Source: Lacinutrix sp. (GTDB lineage: Bacteria > Bacteroidota > Bacteroidia > Flavobacteriales > Flavobacteriaceae). From it: a stretch of 34,249 nt of DNA. The notes under the pieces were generated by a model, which was not told the origin of the DNA, ran no database searches, and worked only from the letters and a program-made list of their open reading frames with translations. The stretch covers positions 1 to 34,249 of the forward strand of contig NZ_JALZVX010000154.1 of assembly GCF_023299985.1 (NCBI RefSeq), given 5' to 3'. This document shows, piece after piece, positions 23,443-30,015 of this stretch. The position numbers and the translations under genes are program-made. Position 1 is the first letter of the stretch, and each line of letters begins with the position of its first letter.

Positions 23443-23985
23443 TTGAATACAAAAACAATTGTAATAACAGGAGGTCCAGGAAGTGGAAAAACTTCTATTA
23501 TAGAAGAATTGACCAAAAGAGGATTTACCTGTTTTGAAGAAATTTCAAGACAAATAATTCTTAAAGCTAGAGAGGATGGGATTGAGCAATTATTTTTAAC
23601 TAATCCTATACAATTTAGCGAATTGCTTTTAGAAGGTAGAATTAAGCAACATAGCGATGCTTTGGAGAGTAATAACGAGTTTGTTTTTCTAGACAGAGGT
23701 GTTCCCGATGTTCCTGCTTATATGGATTTTAAAGGTGATAGCTATCCTGCTTTTTTTGCTGAAGCTTGTAAAAATCACAAATACGATTCTGTTTTTATTT
23801 TAGCGCCTTGGCAAGATATTTTTATAAATGATAGCGAGCGTTACGAAAACTTCGATCAAGCTCTTGAGATTCATGAGAAACTATTAGAGACTTATACAAA
23901 ACATGGTTACGACCTAAGAAATGTTCCTTTTGGTTCTATTGAAGCAAGAGCAGATCACATAATAAACGTTGTAAAAGCTTTATAA
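23443..23985 (+). CDS. NadR/AAA-like P-loop ATPase
   Basis: A 180-residue single-domain P-loop NTPase. Walker A is GGPGSGKTS (residues 8-16, after TIVIT). A central FLDRGVPDVPAYM stretch is characteristic of the AAA_28 group, which resembles the ribosylnicotinamide kinase domain of NadR. It may phosphorylate a small molecule, but the substrate is unknown. The start is TTG; the first strand follows three residues later, so no earlier start is needed. It lies 6 bases upstream of recQ and is probably co-transcribed. Confidence 0.82.
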   Translation: MNTKTIVITGGPGSGKTSIIEELTKRGFTCFEEISRQIILKAREDGIEQLFLTNPIQFSELLLEGRIKQHSDALESNNEFVFLDRGVPDVPAYMDFKGDSYPAFFAEACKNHKYDSVFILAPWQDIFINDSERYENFDQALEIHEKLLETYTKHGYDLRNVPFGSIEARADHIINVVKAL

Positions 23986-23991
23986 AGCATT

Positions 23992-25893
23992 TTGAATCAT
24001 CCTATTAACATATTAGAACGTTATTGGAAATTCACCTCATTTAGACCGTTTCAAGAAGATATTATTAATTCGGTTTTAGAAGGAGAAGACACCTTTGCAC
24101 TGCTACCAACAGGTGGAGGTAAATCTGTTTGTTTTCAAATTCCTGCACTTGTAAAAGAAGGTATATGTATTGTTATTTCACCTTTAGTAGCACTTATGAA
24201 AGACCAAGTGCAAGCATTACAAAATAAAGGCATTAAGGCAATGGCTTTAACTAGCGGAATATCTTATAAAGAGTTAGATACAAAACTTGATAATTGCATC
24301 TACGGAAACTATAAATTTCTCTACCTATCGCCAGAACGTTTACAACAAGATATTGTACAAGACCGCATAAGGCAAATGAATGTTAACCTAATTGCTGTGG
24401 ACGAAGCACATTGCATTAGCCAATGGGGAAACGACTTTAGACCAAGCTATAAAAACATTGTTAAACTAAGAGAACTGCAACCTACCGTAAATGTTATTGC
24501 GTTAACTGCAAGTGCAATTCCAGAAGTGGTTGACGATATTATAAAAGAACTAGATTTTATTAGTCCTAAAGTATTTAAGCAATCCTTTTCAAGGCCTAAT
24601 TTGGCTTACATGACATTTGCAGAAGAAGATAAATACTTTAGATTAAAAGCTATCTTAACAAAAAACAAAGCACCTTCTATAGTTTATGTTCGTAATAGAA
24701 AAGCCACTCAAGATATTTCTAGATTTCTTGAAAGCAATGAGTTTACTGCAACATTTTATCATGGTGGTTTAACAAATACCGAAAAAGATAAAGCTTTAGA
24801 GAATTGGATGAACAATAAAAAGCAAGTCATGGTTGCTACTAATGCTTTTGGAATGGGAATAGACAAACCAGACGTAAAAACAGTTATCCATTTAAACTTA
24901 CCAGAGAGTTTAGAAAGCTACTTTCAAGAAGCTGGTCGTGCAGGTCGTGATGGTAATAAAGCCTTTGCTGTTATTTTAAAAAATAATAGCGATGATTTAT
25001 TAGTTAAAAATCAATTTTTAAAAGTGCTGCCTAAAATCGATTTTATTAAGCTAGTTTACAGAAAATTAAGTAGTTATTTTCAAGTAGCCTATGGCGAAGG
25101 TGAAGAAGCCATTTTCGATTTCAATTTTAATAAGTTTTGCAAAACCTATGGCTTTAATACCCTTTTAGCTTATAATGCCATACAATTATTAGACAGAACA
25201 AGTATTATTACATTGTCTAAACAGTTTAACAACAAAACAACAGTATTGTTTACGGTTAGTAATAATGCCTTATTTAGTTATTTAGAAACACATCCTGAAA
25301 TTAGTGTTATAGTAAAATCTATTCTACGCAATTATGGTGGTGCATTCGAGCAGGAAACAAAAATTAACACGTCGTTAATGGCTGGAAAAGCATCTTCAAC
25401 CGAAGATAAAATAATTGAAGCTTTAACACTTTTAGAAAAAGCAGATATTATAACTTTAAAACATTCTAAAACTGATGCGCAAATTACCTATTTAGTACCT
25501 CGTGAAGACGATAAAACTATCAATAGAATTGCTAAAGTTATAAAACAACAAAACGCACTAAAGGAAAAACAGGTTTTATCTGTTTTAGAATATTCTAACA
25601 ATAACAGCATTTGTAAAAGCGTACAACTACTCTCCTATTTTGAAGAAACCGAAATTTCAGACTGTGGCATTTGTTCTGTTTGTATAAAAAGAAAACCTAA
25701 GAAAAAGATTACTTCAGCAGATATAAAAAAGGAAATTATCCAAGCTTTAGAACATGGTGAATTATCATCGAGAGCATTATTTGAAAGTCTTAGTTTTTCC
25801 GAAGAAAATATAAACACGCAGTTAAAAGAATTACTTGAACACAGCATAATAAACATAACCAACACAAACACTTATAAATTAGCACACATATAA
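23992..25893 (+). CDS. RecQ family ATP-dependent DNA helicase
   Basis: A 633-residue superfamily 2 helicase. Walker A is TGGGKS (40-45), the DEAH box is D137-H140 in AVDEAHCISQWGNDFRP, and motif VI is QEAGRAGRDG. The RecQ zinc subdomain is present as CKSVQLLSYFEE with CGICSVC. It unwinds duplex DNA 3' to 5' in recombination and repair. It ends with a winged-helix-like segment but I see no HRDC domain. Bacteroidota often have more than one RecQ, so I give no gene symbol. The start is TTG at 23992. The stop shares an A with the fmt start (TAATG), so the genes are coupled. Confidence 0.92.
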   Translation: MNHPINILERYWKFTSFRPFQEDIINSVLEGEDTFALLPTGGGKSVCFQIPALVKEGICIVISPLVALMKDQVQALQNKGIKAMALTSGISYKELDTKLDNCIYGNYKFLYLSPERLQQDIVQDRIRQMNVNLIAVDEAHCISQWGNDFRPSYKNIVKLRELQPTVNVIALTASAIPEVVDDIIKELDFISPKVFKQSFSRPNLAYMTFAEEDKYFRLKAILTKNKAPSIVYVRNRKATQDISRFLESNEFTATFYHGGLTNTEKDKALENWMNNKKQVMVATNAFGMGIDKPDVKTVIHLNLPESLESYFQEAGRAGRDGNKAFAVILKNNSDDLLVKNQFLKVLPKIDFIKLVYRKLSSYFQVAYGEGEEAIFDFNFNKFCKTYGFNTLLAYNAIQLLDRTSIITLSKQFNNKTTVLFTVSNNALFSYLETHPEISVIVKSILRNYGGAFEQETKINTSLMAGKASSTEDKIIEALTLLEKADIITLKHSKTDAQITYLVPREDDKTINRIAKVIKQQNALKEKQVLSVLEYSNNNSICKSVQLLSYFEETEISDCGICSVCIKRKPKKKITSADIKKEIIQALEHGELSSRALFESLSFSEENINTQLKELLEHSIINITNTNTYKLAHI

Positions 25894-26849
25894 TGAGTAA
25901 AAAAAGAGATTTAAGAATTGTATTTATGGGAACACCAGAATTTGCTGTAACCATTTTAGATACCTTACTAGAGAATGCGTTTAATATTGTTGGTGTTATT
26001 ACTGCTCCAGACAAACCTGCTGGACGTGGAAGAAAATTAAACAAAAGCGCTGTAAAAGAATATGCGGAAACTAAAGGTCTTACTATTTTACAACCAACTA
26101 ACTTAAAAAGTGAAGCCTTTTTGGAGGAATTAAAAGCCTTAGATGCTAATTTACAAATTATAGTAGCTTTTAGAATGCTACCAAAAGTAGTGTGGCAAAT
26201 GCCAGAATATGGCACGTTTAATCTTCATGCCTCTCTATTGCCAAATTACCGTGGCGCAGCACCTATTAATTGGGCTATAATTAATGGAGAGACTAAAAGT
26301 GGTGTATCCACCTTTTTTATAGATGAAAAAATAGATACTGGTGAAATGATTTTACAAGAAGCAATAAGTATTGATGCTAACGAGAATGCTGGGAGTTTAC
26401 ACGACAAACTGATGCACTTAGGAAGCGACCTTGTTATTAAAACGGTTAAACACATAGCTATTGGAGATGTAAAAACCACACCTCAACCAGAAAACGCTAT
26501 TTCTAGAACAGCTTATAAGCTAAATAAAAACAATTGTAAAATAGATTGGACAGCCTCTATAGATAGCATACATAATAAGATACGCGGTTTAAGTCCTTAT
26601 CCAGCTGCTTGGTGTCAACTTGAAAACAATAAGGAGCTCTTAGATATTAAAATCTATACTGCAGAAAAAGAAATTATAGAACATAACTTTAAAGTTGGAA
26701 GTATTATTTCGAGCAAAAAAGAAGTAAAAGTAGCAGTAAAAGAAGGTTACATTAATATACTATATATTAAACTTCCAGGAAAGCGAACTATGGATACAAA
26801 ATCACTGTTAAATGGTTATTCTTTAAAAACGGATGCCAAAATGCTCTAA
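25893..26849 (+). CDS. fmt: methionyl-tRNA formyltransferase
   Basis: A 318-residue enzyme that formylates methionine on initiator tRNA using 10-formyltetrahydrofolate, in the cytoplasm. The N-terminal formyltransferase fold begins IVFMGTPEFAVTIL. The active site is in FNLHASLLPNYRGAAPINWAI and the TGEM stretch with IDTGEMIL. The C-terminal OB-like domain follows after about residue 210. The length is normal. It overlaps recQ by one base. No terminator is evident after it. Confidence 0.95.
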   Translation: MSKKRDLRIVFMGTPEFAVTILDTLLENAFNIVGVITAPDKPAGRGRKLNKSAVKEYAETKGLTILQPTNLKSEAFLEELKALDANLQIIVAFRMLPKVVWQMPEYGTFNLHASLLPNYRGAAPINWAIINGETKSGVSTFFIDEKIDTGEMILQEAISIDANENAGSLHDKLMHLGSDLVIKTVKHIAIGDVKTTPQPENAISRTAYKLNKNNCKIDWTASIDSIHNKIRGLSPYPAAWCQLENNKELLDIKIYTAEKEIIEHNFKVGSIISSKKEVKVAVKEGYINILYIKLPGKRTMDTKSLLNGYSLKTDAKML

Positions 26850-26952
26850 AGCCTTATGGTTGCTATAAAAGTTAAAAGCCTTAAAAAACACTCGTCTTTA
26901 TTAACAAATGCTCAAAGTTATTAACAAATTAGCGTATTTCCCTTGCTATTAC
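26850..26952 (+). promoter_or_regulatory. paired 12-bp direct repeats upstream of the HU promoter
   Basis: TTATTAACAAAT occurs at 26898-26909 and again at 26918-26929, exactly 20 bases apart, which is about two helical turns. The second copy ends 23 bases before the -33 TTG. A shorter repeat, AAAGCCTTA, is present at 26848-26856 and 26875-26883. The arrangement looks like two sites for a dimeric or cooperative DNA-binding protein on one face of the helix. Confidence 0.45.
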
Positions 26953-26982
26953 TTGCATAGTAGCATAATCCGTATAAATTTG
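26953..26982 (+). promoter_or_regulatory. promoter of the HU gene
   Basis: TTG at 26953-26955, then 19 bases, then TAAATTTG at 26975-26982: a full match to the Bacteroidota TTG-N19-TAnnTTTG consensus. Transcription would start near 26988, leaving a leader of about 50 bases before the ATG at 27041. Confidence 0.85.
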
Positions 26983-27040
26983 TAGGAGGATAACAAAAAT
27001 ATTGTTTACCAACTATTTATTAATAATTAAAATTTACATT

Positions 27041-27313
27041 ATGAACAAAACGAATTTAATCGATGCTATGGCAGAACACGCAGGAATTACTAAAGCAGCT
27101 TCTAAGAAAGCTTTAGAATGTGCGTTAACTGAAATCGAAGGCGCTTTAAAACAAGGTGACAGAGTTTCATTAGTAGGATTTGGTTCTTGGTCAGTTTCTA
27201 AAAGAGCTGCAAGAGACGGAAGAAACCCACAAACAGGAAAGACTATTAAAATCAAAGCTAAAAACGTAGTAAAGTTTAAAGCTGGATCTGATTTAGCTGG
27301 TGCAGTAAACTAA
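27041..27313 (+). CDS. HU family DNA-binding protein
   Basis: A 90-residue histone-like protein. It has the HU fold: helices with NKTNLIDAMAEHAGITKAASKKALE, then the VSLVGFGSWSV strand and the DNA-arm motif RDGRNPQTGKTIKI. The dimer bends DNA and organises the nucleoid. The ATG at 27041 is the family's usual start; the longer reading from TTG at 27002 adds an unrelated hydrophobic leader. It has its own promoter and terminator, and codon choice looks like that of a highly expressed gene (AAA, GGT/GGA, few rare codons). Confidence 0.95.
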   Translation: MNKTNLIDAMAEHAGITKAASKKALECALTEIEGALKQGDRVSLVGFGSWSVSKRAARDGRNPQTGKTIKIKAKNVVKFKAGSDLAGAVN

Positions 27314-27334
27314 GTTTACTCCATTATAATTTAC

Positions 27335-27363
27335 AAAAGGCCTTCTTTATAGAAGGCTTTTTT
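27335..27363 (+). terminator. terminator of the HU gene
   Basis: GCCTTCT (27340-27346) pairs perfectly with AGAAGGC (27351-27357) around TTAT, and a run of six T follows. It ends the HU message. Confidence 0.88.
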
Positions 27364-27447
27364 ATTATCTATATATTGATAAATCAATAAAAATATTGCT
27401 TATTTAATAAATATAGTTTACATTTATTTTATAAACATCTCTTTTAT

Positions 27448-28008
27448 ATGATATCAACCAAACCAACAAAAGGAGATTTGTTAGTCGCAGAACCATCAAT
27501 AATTGGCGATTTATCTTTTAACCGCTCTATTGTATTATTAACAGATCATTCTACAGAAGGTTCTATAGGTTTTATACTTAATAAACCTTTAGAATTTACC
27601 ATAAGCGACTTAATTCCTGAGATTAAGACGCCTTTTAAAGTTTATAATGGAGGTCCAGTAGAACAGGATAACTTATACTTTATTCATAAAGTTCCAGACT
27701 TAATACCAAATAGCATAGAAATTTCTTTAGGTATTTTTTGGGGAGGTGATTTTAGTGAGGTTTCTAAACTAATTGTAGATGGTAAAATAAGTGAAAAAGA
27801 TATTAAGTTTTTCTTAGGTTATTCTGGTTGGGAAATTAACCAATTAGAAGAGGAGTTAAAATCTAATGCTTGGGTGGTTACAAAAAATATTTACAAGAAA
27901 TCTATTATAGAAAAAGATTATGAGTTTTTCTGGAAAGAAAAAATGGTAGAACTTGGTGGTGATTATAGTATTTGGTCTAATGCACCAGAAAATCCTAGCT
28001 ACAACTAA
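27448..28008 (+). CDS. YqgE/AlgH family protein
   Basis: A 186-residue cytoplasmic protein of the YqgE/AlgH family (DUF179). It starts with TKPTKGDLLVAEPSIIGDLSFNRSIV and carries GSIGFILNKPLEF and the VYNGGPVEQDNLYF motif, all typical. Its role is unknown; links to transcription regulation have been proposed in pseudomonads. A near-consensus promoter (TTG at 27396-27398, 20 bases, TACATTTA at 27419-27426) lies upstream. It ends 6 bases from the convergent aminotransferase stop. Confidence 0.92.
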   Translation: MISTKPTKGDLLVAEPSIIGDLSFNRSIVLLTDHSTEGSIGFILNKPLEFTISDLIPEIKTPFKVYNGGPVEQDNLYFIHKVPDLIPNSIEISLGIFWGGDFSEVSKLIVDGKISEKDIKFFLGYSGWEINQLEEELKSNAWVVTKNIYKKSIIEKDYEFFWKEKMVELGGDYSIWSNAPENPSYN

Positions 28009-28014
28009 ACCTAT

Positions 28015-28857
28015 TTAACCTAATCTTACTTTTACGTTTATTTTTTGAAGTAGCATTTTAGAAACTTCATTCCCAAATTGCTTTTTTCTATATTTTGTAA
28101 TAGGTTGTATGCCTTGAATTACATTAGTTATAAATAGCTCGTCTGCTTTTTGAAGTTCGAAAGGAGAAATAGACTCTTCAACCAATGTATAATCAGGTAA
28201 TAATTCTAATACATTAATAATTTGTTGTCTCATAATACCTTTTAAACATCCATCTAACAAAGGTGGTGTTTTAATTGTATTTTCTTTAACCAAAAATAAA
28301 TTTCCGTTTAAGGCCTCTACTACATTCTTGTTTGTGTTTATTAACAAACAATTATCTAAATCGTTTTCTTTTGCATAAATACTTCCTACTACGTTTATGG
28401 TTTTATTGTTCGACTTTAAAGTAGATAGTAATCCTGGAGCAACATAAAAATCTTTGAATAAATCGACTTCGTAAGTATCTTCATGTAATAAATAGAAATC
28501 ACTTTCTAACACTTTCGCGGAAATAATAAACGTTACCTCCTTATTTGTAGGTAAATATAAGCCACCACTATTTCTATGCACTTGAATTTTCACTCTTGCT
28601 GAAGCATTAAGCAAGTTGTTTTTTTCTACGGTTTTGGTAATTTCTGCTTCTATAAACTCCATTGTAAAAGACATAGGTATTTCCATACGCATAATACGCA
28701 TAGATGCCATAAGTCTAAAATAATGGTCCTCAATAAATAGTATTTTACCATGTAAAACTTTTATAGTTTCAAATAGTGCATCACCATAACTATAACCTCG
28801 GTTTTCTGGTGTTAAGAGTTGGTTGTTATCGCTAAAATTTCCATTAATATTTATCAT
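28015..28857 (-). CDS. class IV PLP-dependent aminotransferase
   Basis: A 280-residue fold-type IV PLP enzyme of the branched-chain/D-amino acid aminotransferase and aminodeoxychorismate lyase group. The N-terminal signature is RGYSYGDALFETI (20-32), the PLP Lys is K148 in TLKSNN, and the cofactor-contacting Glu is E181 in NVVEALNGNLF. LFITNVIQGIQPI closes the fold. The reaction could be amino transfer or a lyase step in folate synthesis; the motifs do not decide. The ATG at 28857 is chosen because the family starts MINxNG; the GTG at 28884 lies inside the terminator hairpin. The start codon follows directly on the terminator's T run, leaving no ordinary ribosome entry space. Confidence 0.87.
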   Translation of the reverse strand: MININGNFSDNNQLLTPENRGYSYGDALFETIKVLHGKILFIEDHYFRLMASMRIMRMEIPMSFTMEFIEAEITKTVEKNNLLNASARVKIQVHRNSGGLYLPTNKEVTFIISAKVLESDFYLLHEDTYEVDLFKDFYVAPGLLSTLKSNNKTINVVGSIYAKENDLDNCLLINTNKNVVEALNGNLFLVKENTIKTPPLLDGCLKGIMRQQIINVLELLPDYTLVEESISPFELQKADELFITNVIQGIQPITKYRKKQFGNEVSKMLLQKINVKVRLG

Positions 28858-28884
28858 AAAAAAAGTGCCGAATTTCTTCGGCAC
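28858..28884 (-). terminator. terminator of the START-like gene, touching the next start codon
   Basis: On the minus strand GTGCCGAA (28884-28877) pairs with TTCGGCAC (28872-28865) around the GNRA tetraloop GAAA, followed by seven T (28864-28858) and then the ATG of the aminotransferase gene with no gap. It follows the START-like stop codon by 27 bases. Confidence 0.85.
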
Positions 28885-28911
28885 AAATATAAGTTTAAAT
28901 TATGTAATTTA

Positions 28912-29298
28912 TTAAGCTGAGCCTAATACTTGTTTTAAACTAGAAATTTGGTTTTCCCAAAGCATTTTACCTTCGTCAACCTCGTCCACCTCTGCAAAAT
29001 CAGTAATCATTATTGATACGTCTTTGGTAATTTCATCAACTTGTATTCTAATTTCAAAATAATAAGACTCACCTTCATCTTCCATCCAACGAAATTTAAT
29101 TCGCTCTCCACTTTTTTTAGTTAATAGCTTAGCTTGCTCTTCTGAACCATCCCAAATAAACTTAAAAATTTCACCTCGAGAGTTTACATTATCTGCATAC
29201 CATTCAGACAAACCTGAAGGTGTAGAAATGTATTGATATAGTAAAGTTGGAGAAGCATGTATAGGGAACTCCATTTCGTATTTAACTTTTTCGTCCAT
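28912..29298 (-). CDS. START-like/SRPBCC domain protein
   Basis: A 128-residue single-domain protein of the START/SRPBCC (AHSA1-like) group: KYEMEFPIHASPTLLYQYIS, the GLSEWYADNV signature, FIWDGSEEQAKLL and a C-terminal helix KMLWENQISSLKQVL. The fold forms a pocket for a hydrophobic ligand or a protein partner; neither is known here. The ATG at 29298 begins the fold; a longer reading from GTG/TTG codons upstream adds 43 residues with no family resemblance and would approach the divergent tRNA promoter. Such proteins are common single-copy genes in Bacteroidota. Confidence 0.85.
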   Translation of the reverse strand: MDEKVKYEMEFPIHASPTLLYQYISTPSGLSEWYADNVNSRGEIFKFIWDGSEEQAKLLTKKSGERIKFRWMEDEGESYYFEIRIQVDEITKDVSIMITDFAEVDEVDEGKMLWENQISSLKQVLGSA

Positions 29299-29392
29299 GT
29301 AATAATTGTGTAAAAATATTATGTCACCAATATATACATTAATTAGTGAGTTTAGAAAATAATTTAAAAAAATATTTAATTCACTTTTATGT

Positions 29393-29422
29393 TTGCGCAC
29401 TCTAAATTTGTTTTTATATTTG
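29393..29422 (+). promoter_or_regulatory. promoter of the tRNA-CAT gene
   Basis: TTG at 29393-29395, 19 bases, then TATATTTG at 29415-29422. The tRNA begins 15 bases later, the distance expected for a short leader. A second box, TAAATTTG (29403-29410), overlaps in the spacer. Confidence 0.85.
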
Positions 29423-29436
29423 CACACTAAAATTAT

Positions 29437-29510
29437 GGCGAGGTAGCTCAGCTGGTTAGAGCGTCGGATTCATAACTCGGAGGTCACGGGATCGTGCCCC
29501 GTTCTCGCTA
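29437..29510 (+). tRNA. tRNA-Met (anticodon CAT)
   Basis: The sequence folds as a tRNA with acceptor stem GGCGAGG/TTCTCGCT, D arm GCTCAGCTGGTTAGAGC and anticodon loop TTCATAA (CAT). The acceptor stem does not have the initiator C1-A72 mismatch, and there is no run of three G-C pairs in the anticodon stem, so it is an elongator Met or an Ile-lysidine tRNA; Met is more likely. The anticodon stem is weak (T-G, C-G, G-C, G-T, A-C). The T loop is ATCGTGC instead of TTCGAAN. CCA is not encoded. Confidence 0.85.
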
Positions 29511-29523
29511 CATAATTAAAAGG

Positions 29524-29551
29524 AAAGCCAAGAATAAATTCTTGGCTTTTT
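29524..29551 (+). terminator. terminator of the tRNA-CAT gene
   Basis: AAAGCCAAGAA (29524-29534) pairs with TTCTTGGCTTT (29539-29549) around TAAA, followed by further T residues. It lies 14 bases after the tRNA 3' end. Confidence 0.88.
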
Positions 29552-29758
29552 ATTTTACTAAGTTATTTCTTCTTTTTCACCTTCATTTTGCTCTCAATTT
29601 TAAAATTAGATATATAAAATTAAAAAAAGACAACTAAATGTTTGTCATAATATTTTAATACAATTTATCGTAATCTTTTGTGATGTTTAAAAAGAAAATA
29701 TAATTAAGTTAAAACTACCAATATTACAACTGAACTTATATAACAGAAATTAATTCAG

Positions 29759-29787
29759 TTGAAAGTAAATTACAAATAATACATTTG
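29759..29787 (+). promoter_or_regulatory. candidate promoter followed by a hairpin
   Basis: TTG at 29759-29761, 18 bases, then TACATTTG at 29780-29787. The TTG lies within the right arm of the 8-bp inverted repeat 29727-29761, which could therefore be an operator. Predicted transcription would start near 29793, inside the following hairpin's left arm. Confidence 0.5.
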
Positions 29788-29790
29788 ATA

Positions 29791-29831
29791 ACATAAATAA
29801 AGACTTACATAACTTAAGCCTTTATTTATGT
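29791..29831 (+). repeat. long hairpin at the predicted transcript 5' end
   Basis: ACATAAATAAAG (29791-29802) pairs perfectly with CTTTATTTATGT (29820-29831). After one A-C mismatch the stem continues with CTTA/TAAG (29804-29807 and 29815-29818), leaving a loop of seven bases. It has no T tract and is A/T-rich. Confidence 0.6.
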
Positions 29832-30015
29832 ATTAGCCTTACCTAATATACACTTAATCGTTAAAAAATGCATTTCATAAATATTTAATAATCAAATTAT
29901 TATGTGTTACAACTGTTTTTAATCGTATTTTTGTGCTTTTTATCTATATTTTTGAAAAAAAAATATTACTTTAGCTATAGTTAAATTTACTATAGATTCT
30001 AAATCTAAATAACTT

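Larger units (their letters stand above)
29552..30015. other. gene-free AT-rich region with two inverted repeats
   Basis: I see no coding region of useful length here on either strand. It contains an 8-bp inverted repeat, CAACTGAA (29727-29734) with TTCAGTTG (29754-29761); a promoter-like pair at 29759-29787; and a long hairpin at 29791-29831. TATTTTTG occurs at 29926-29933 and 29947-29954, further candidate -7 boxes for the carboxypeptidase gene, but without a TTG at the usual distance. Confidence 0.6.

Noticed and set aside
25790-26215. A 141-codon open frame on the minus strand across recQ and fmt
   Set aside because: Both plus-strand genes are unmistakable and this frame has no recognisable family or start context.
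28858-28884. GTG start adding nine residues to the class IV aminotransferase
   Set aside because: The codons form the terminator stem and T run; the family begins at MINxNG, which is the ATG at 28857.
29299-29427. Extra 43 N-terminal residues on the START-like protein
   Set aside because: They do not fit the family and the reading would overlap the divergent tRNA promoter boxes.
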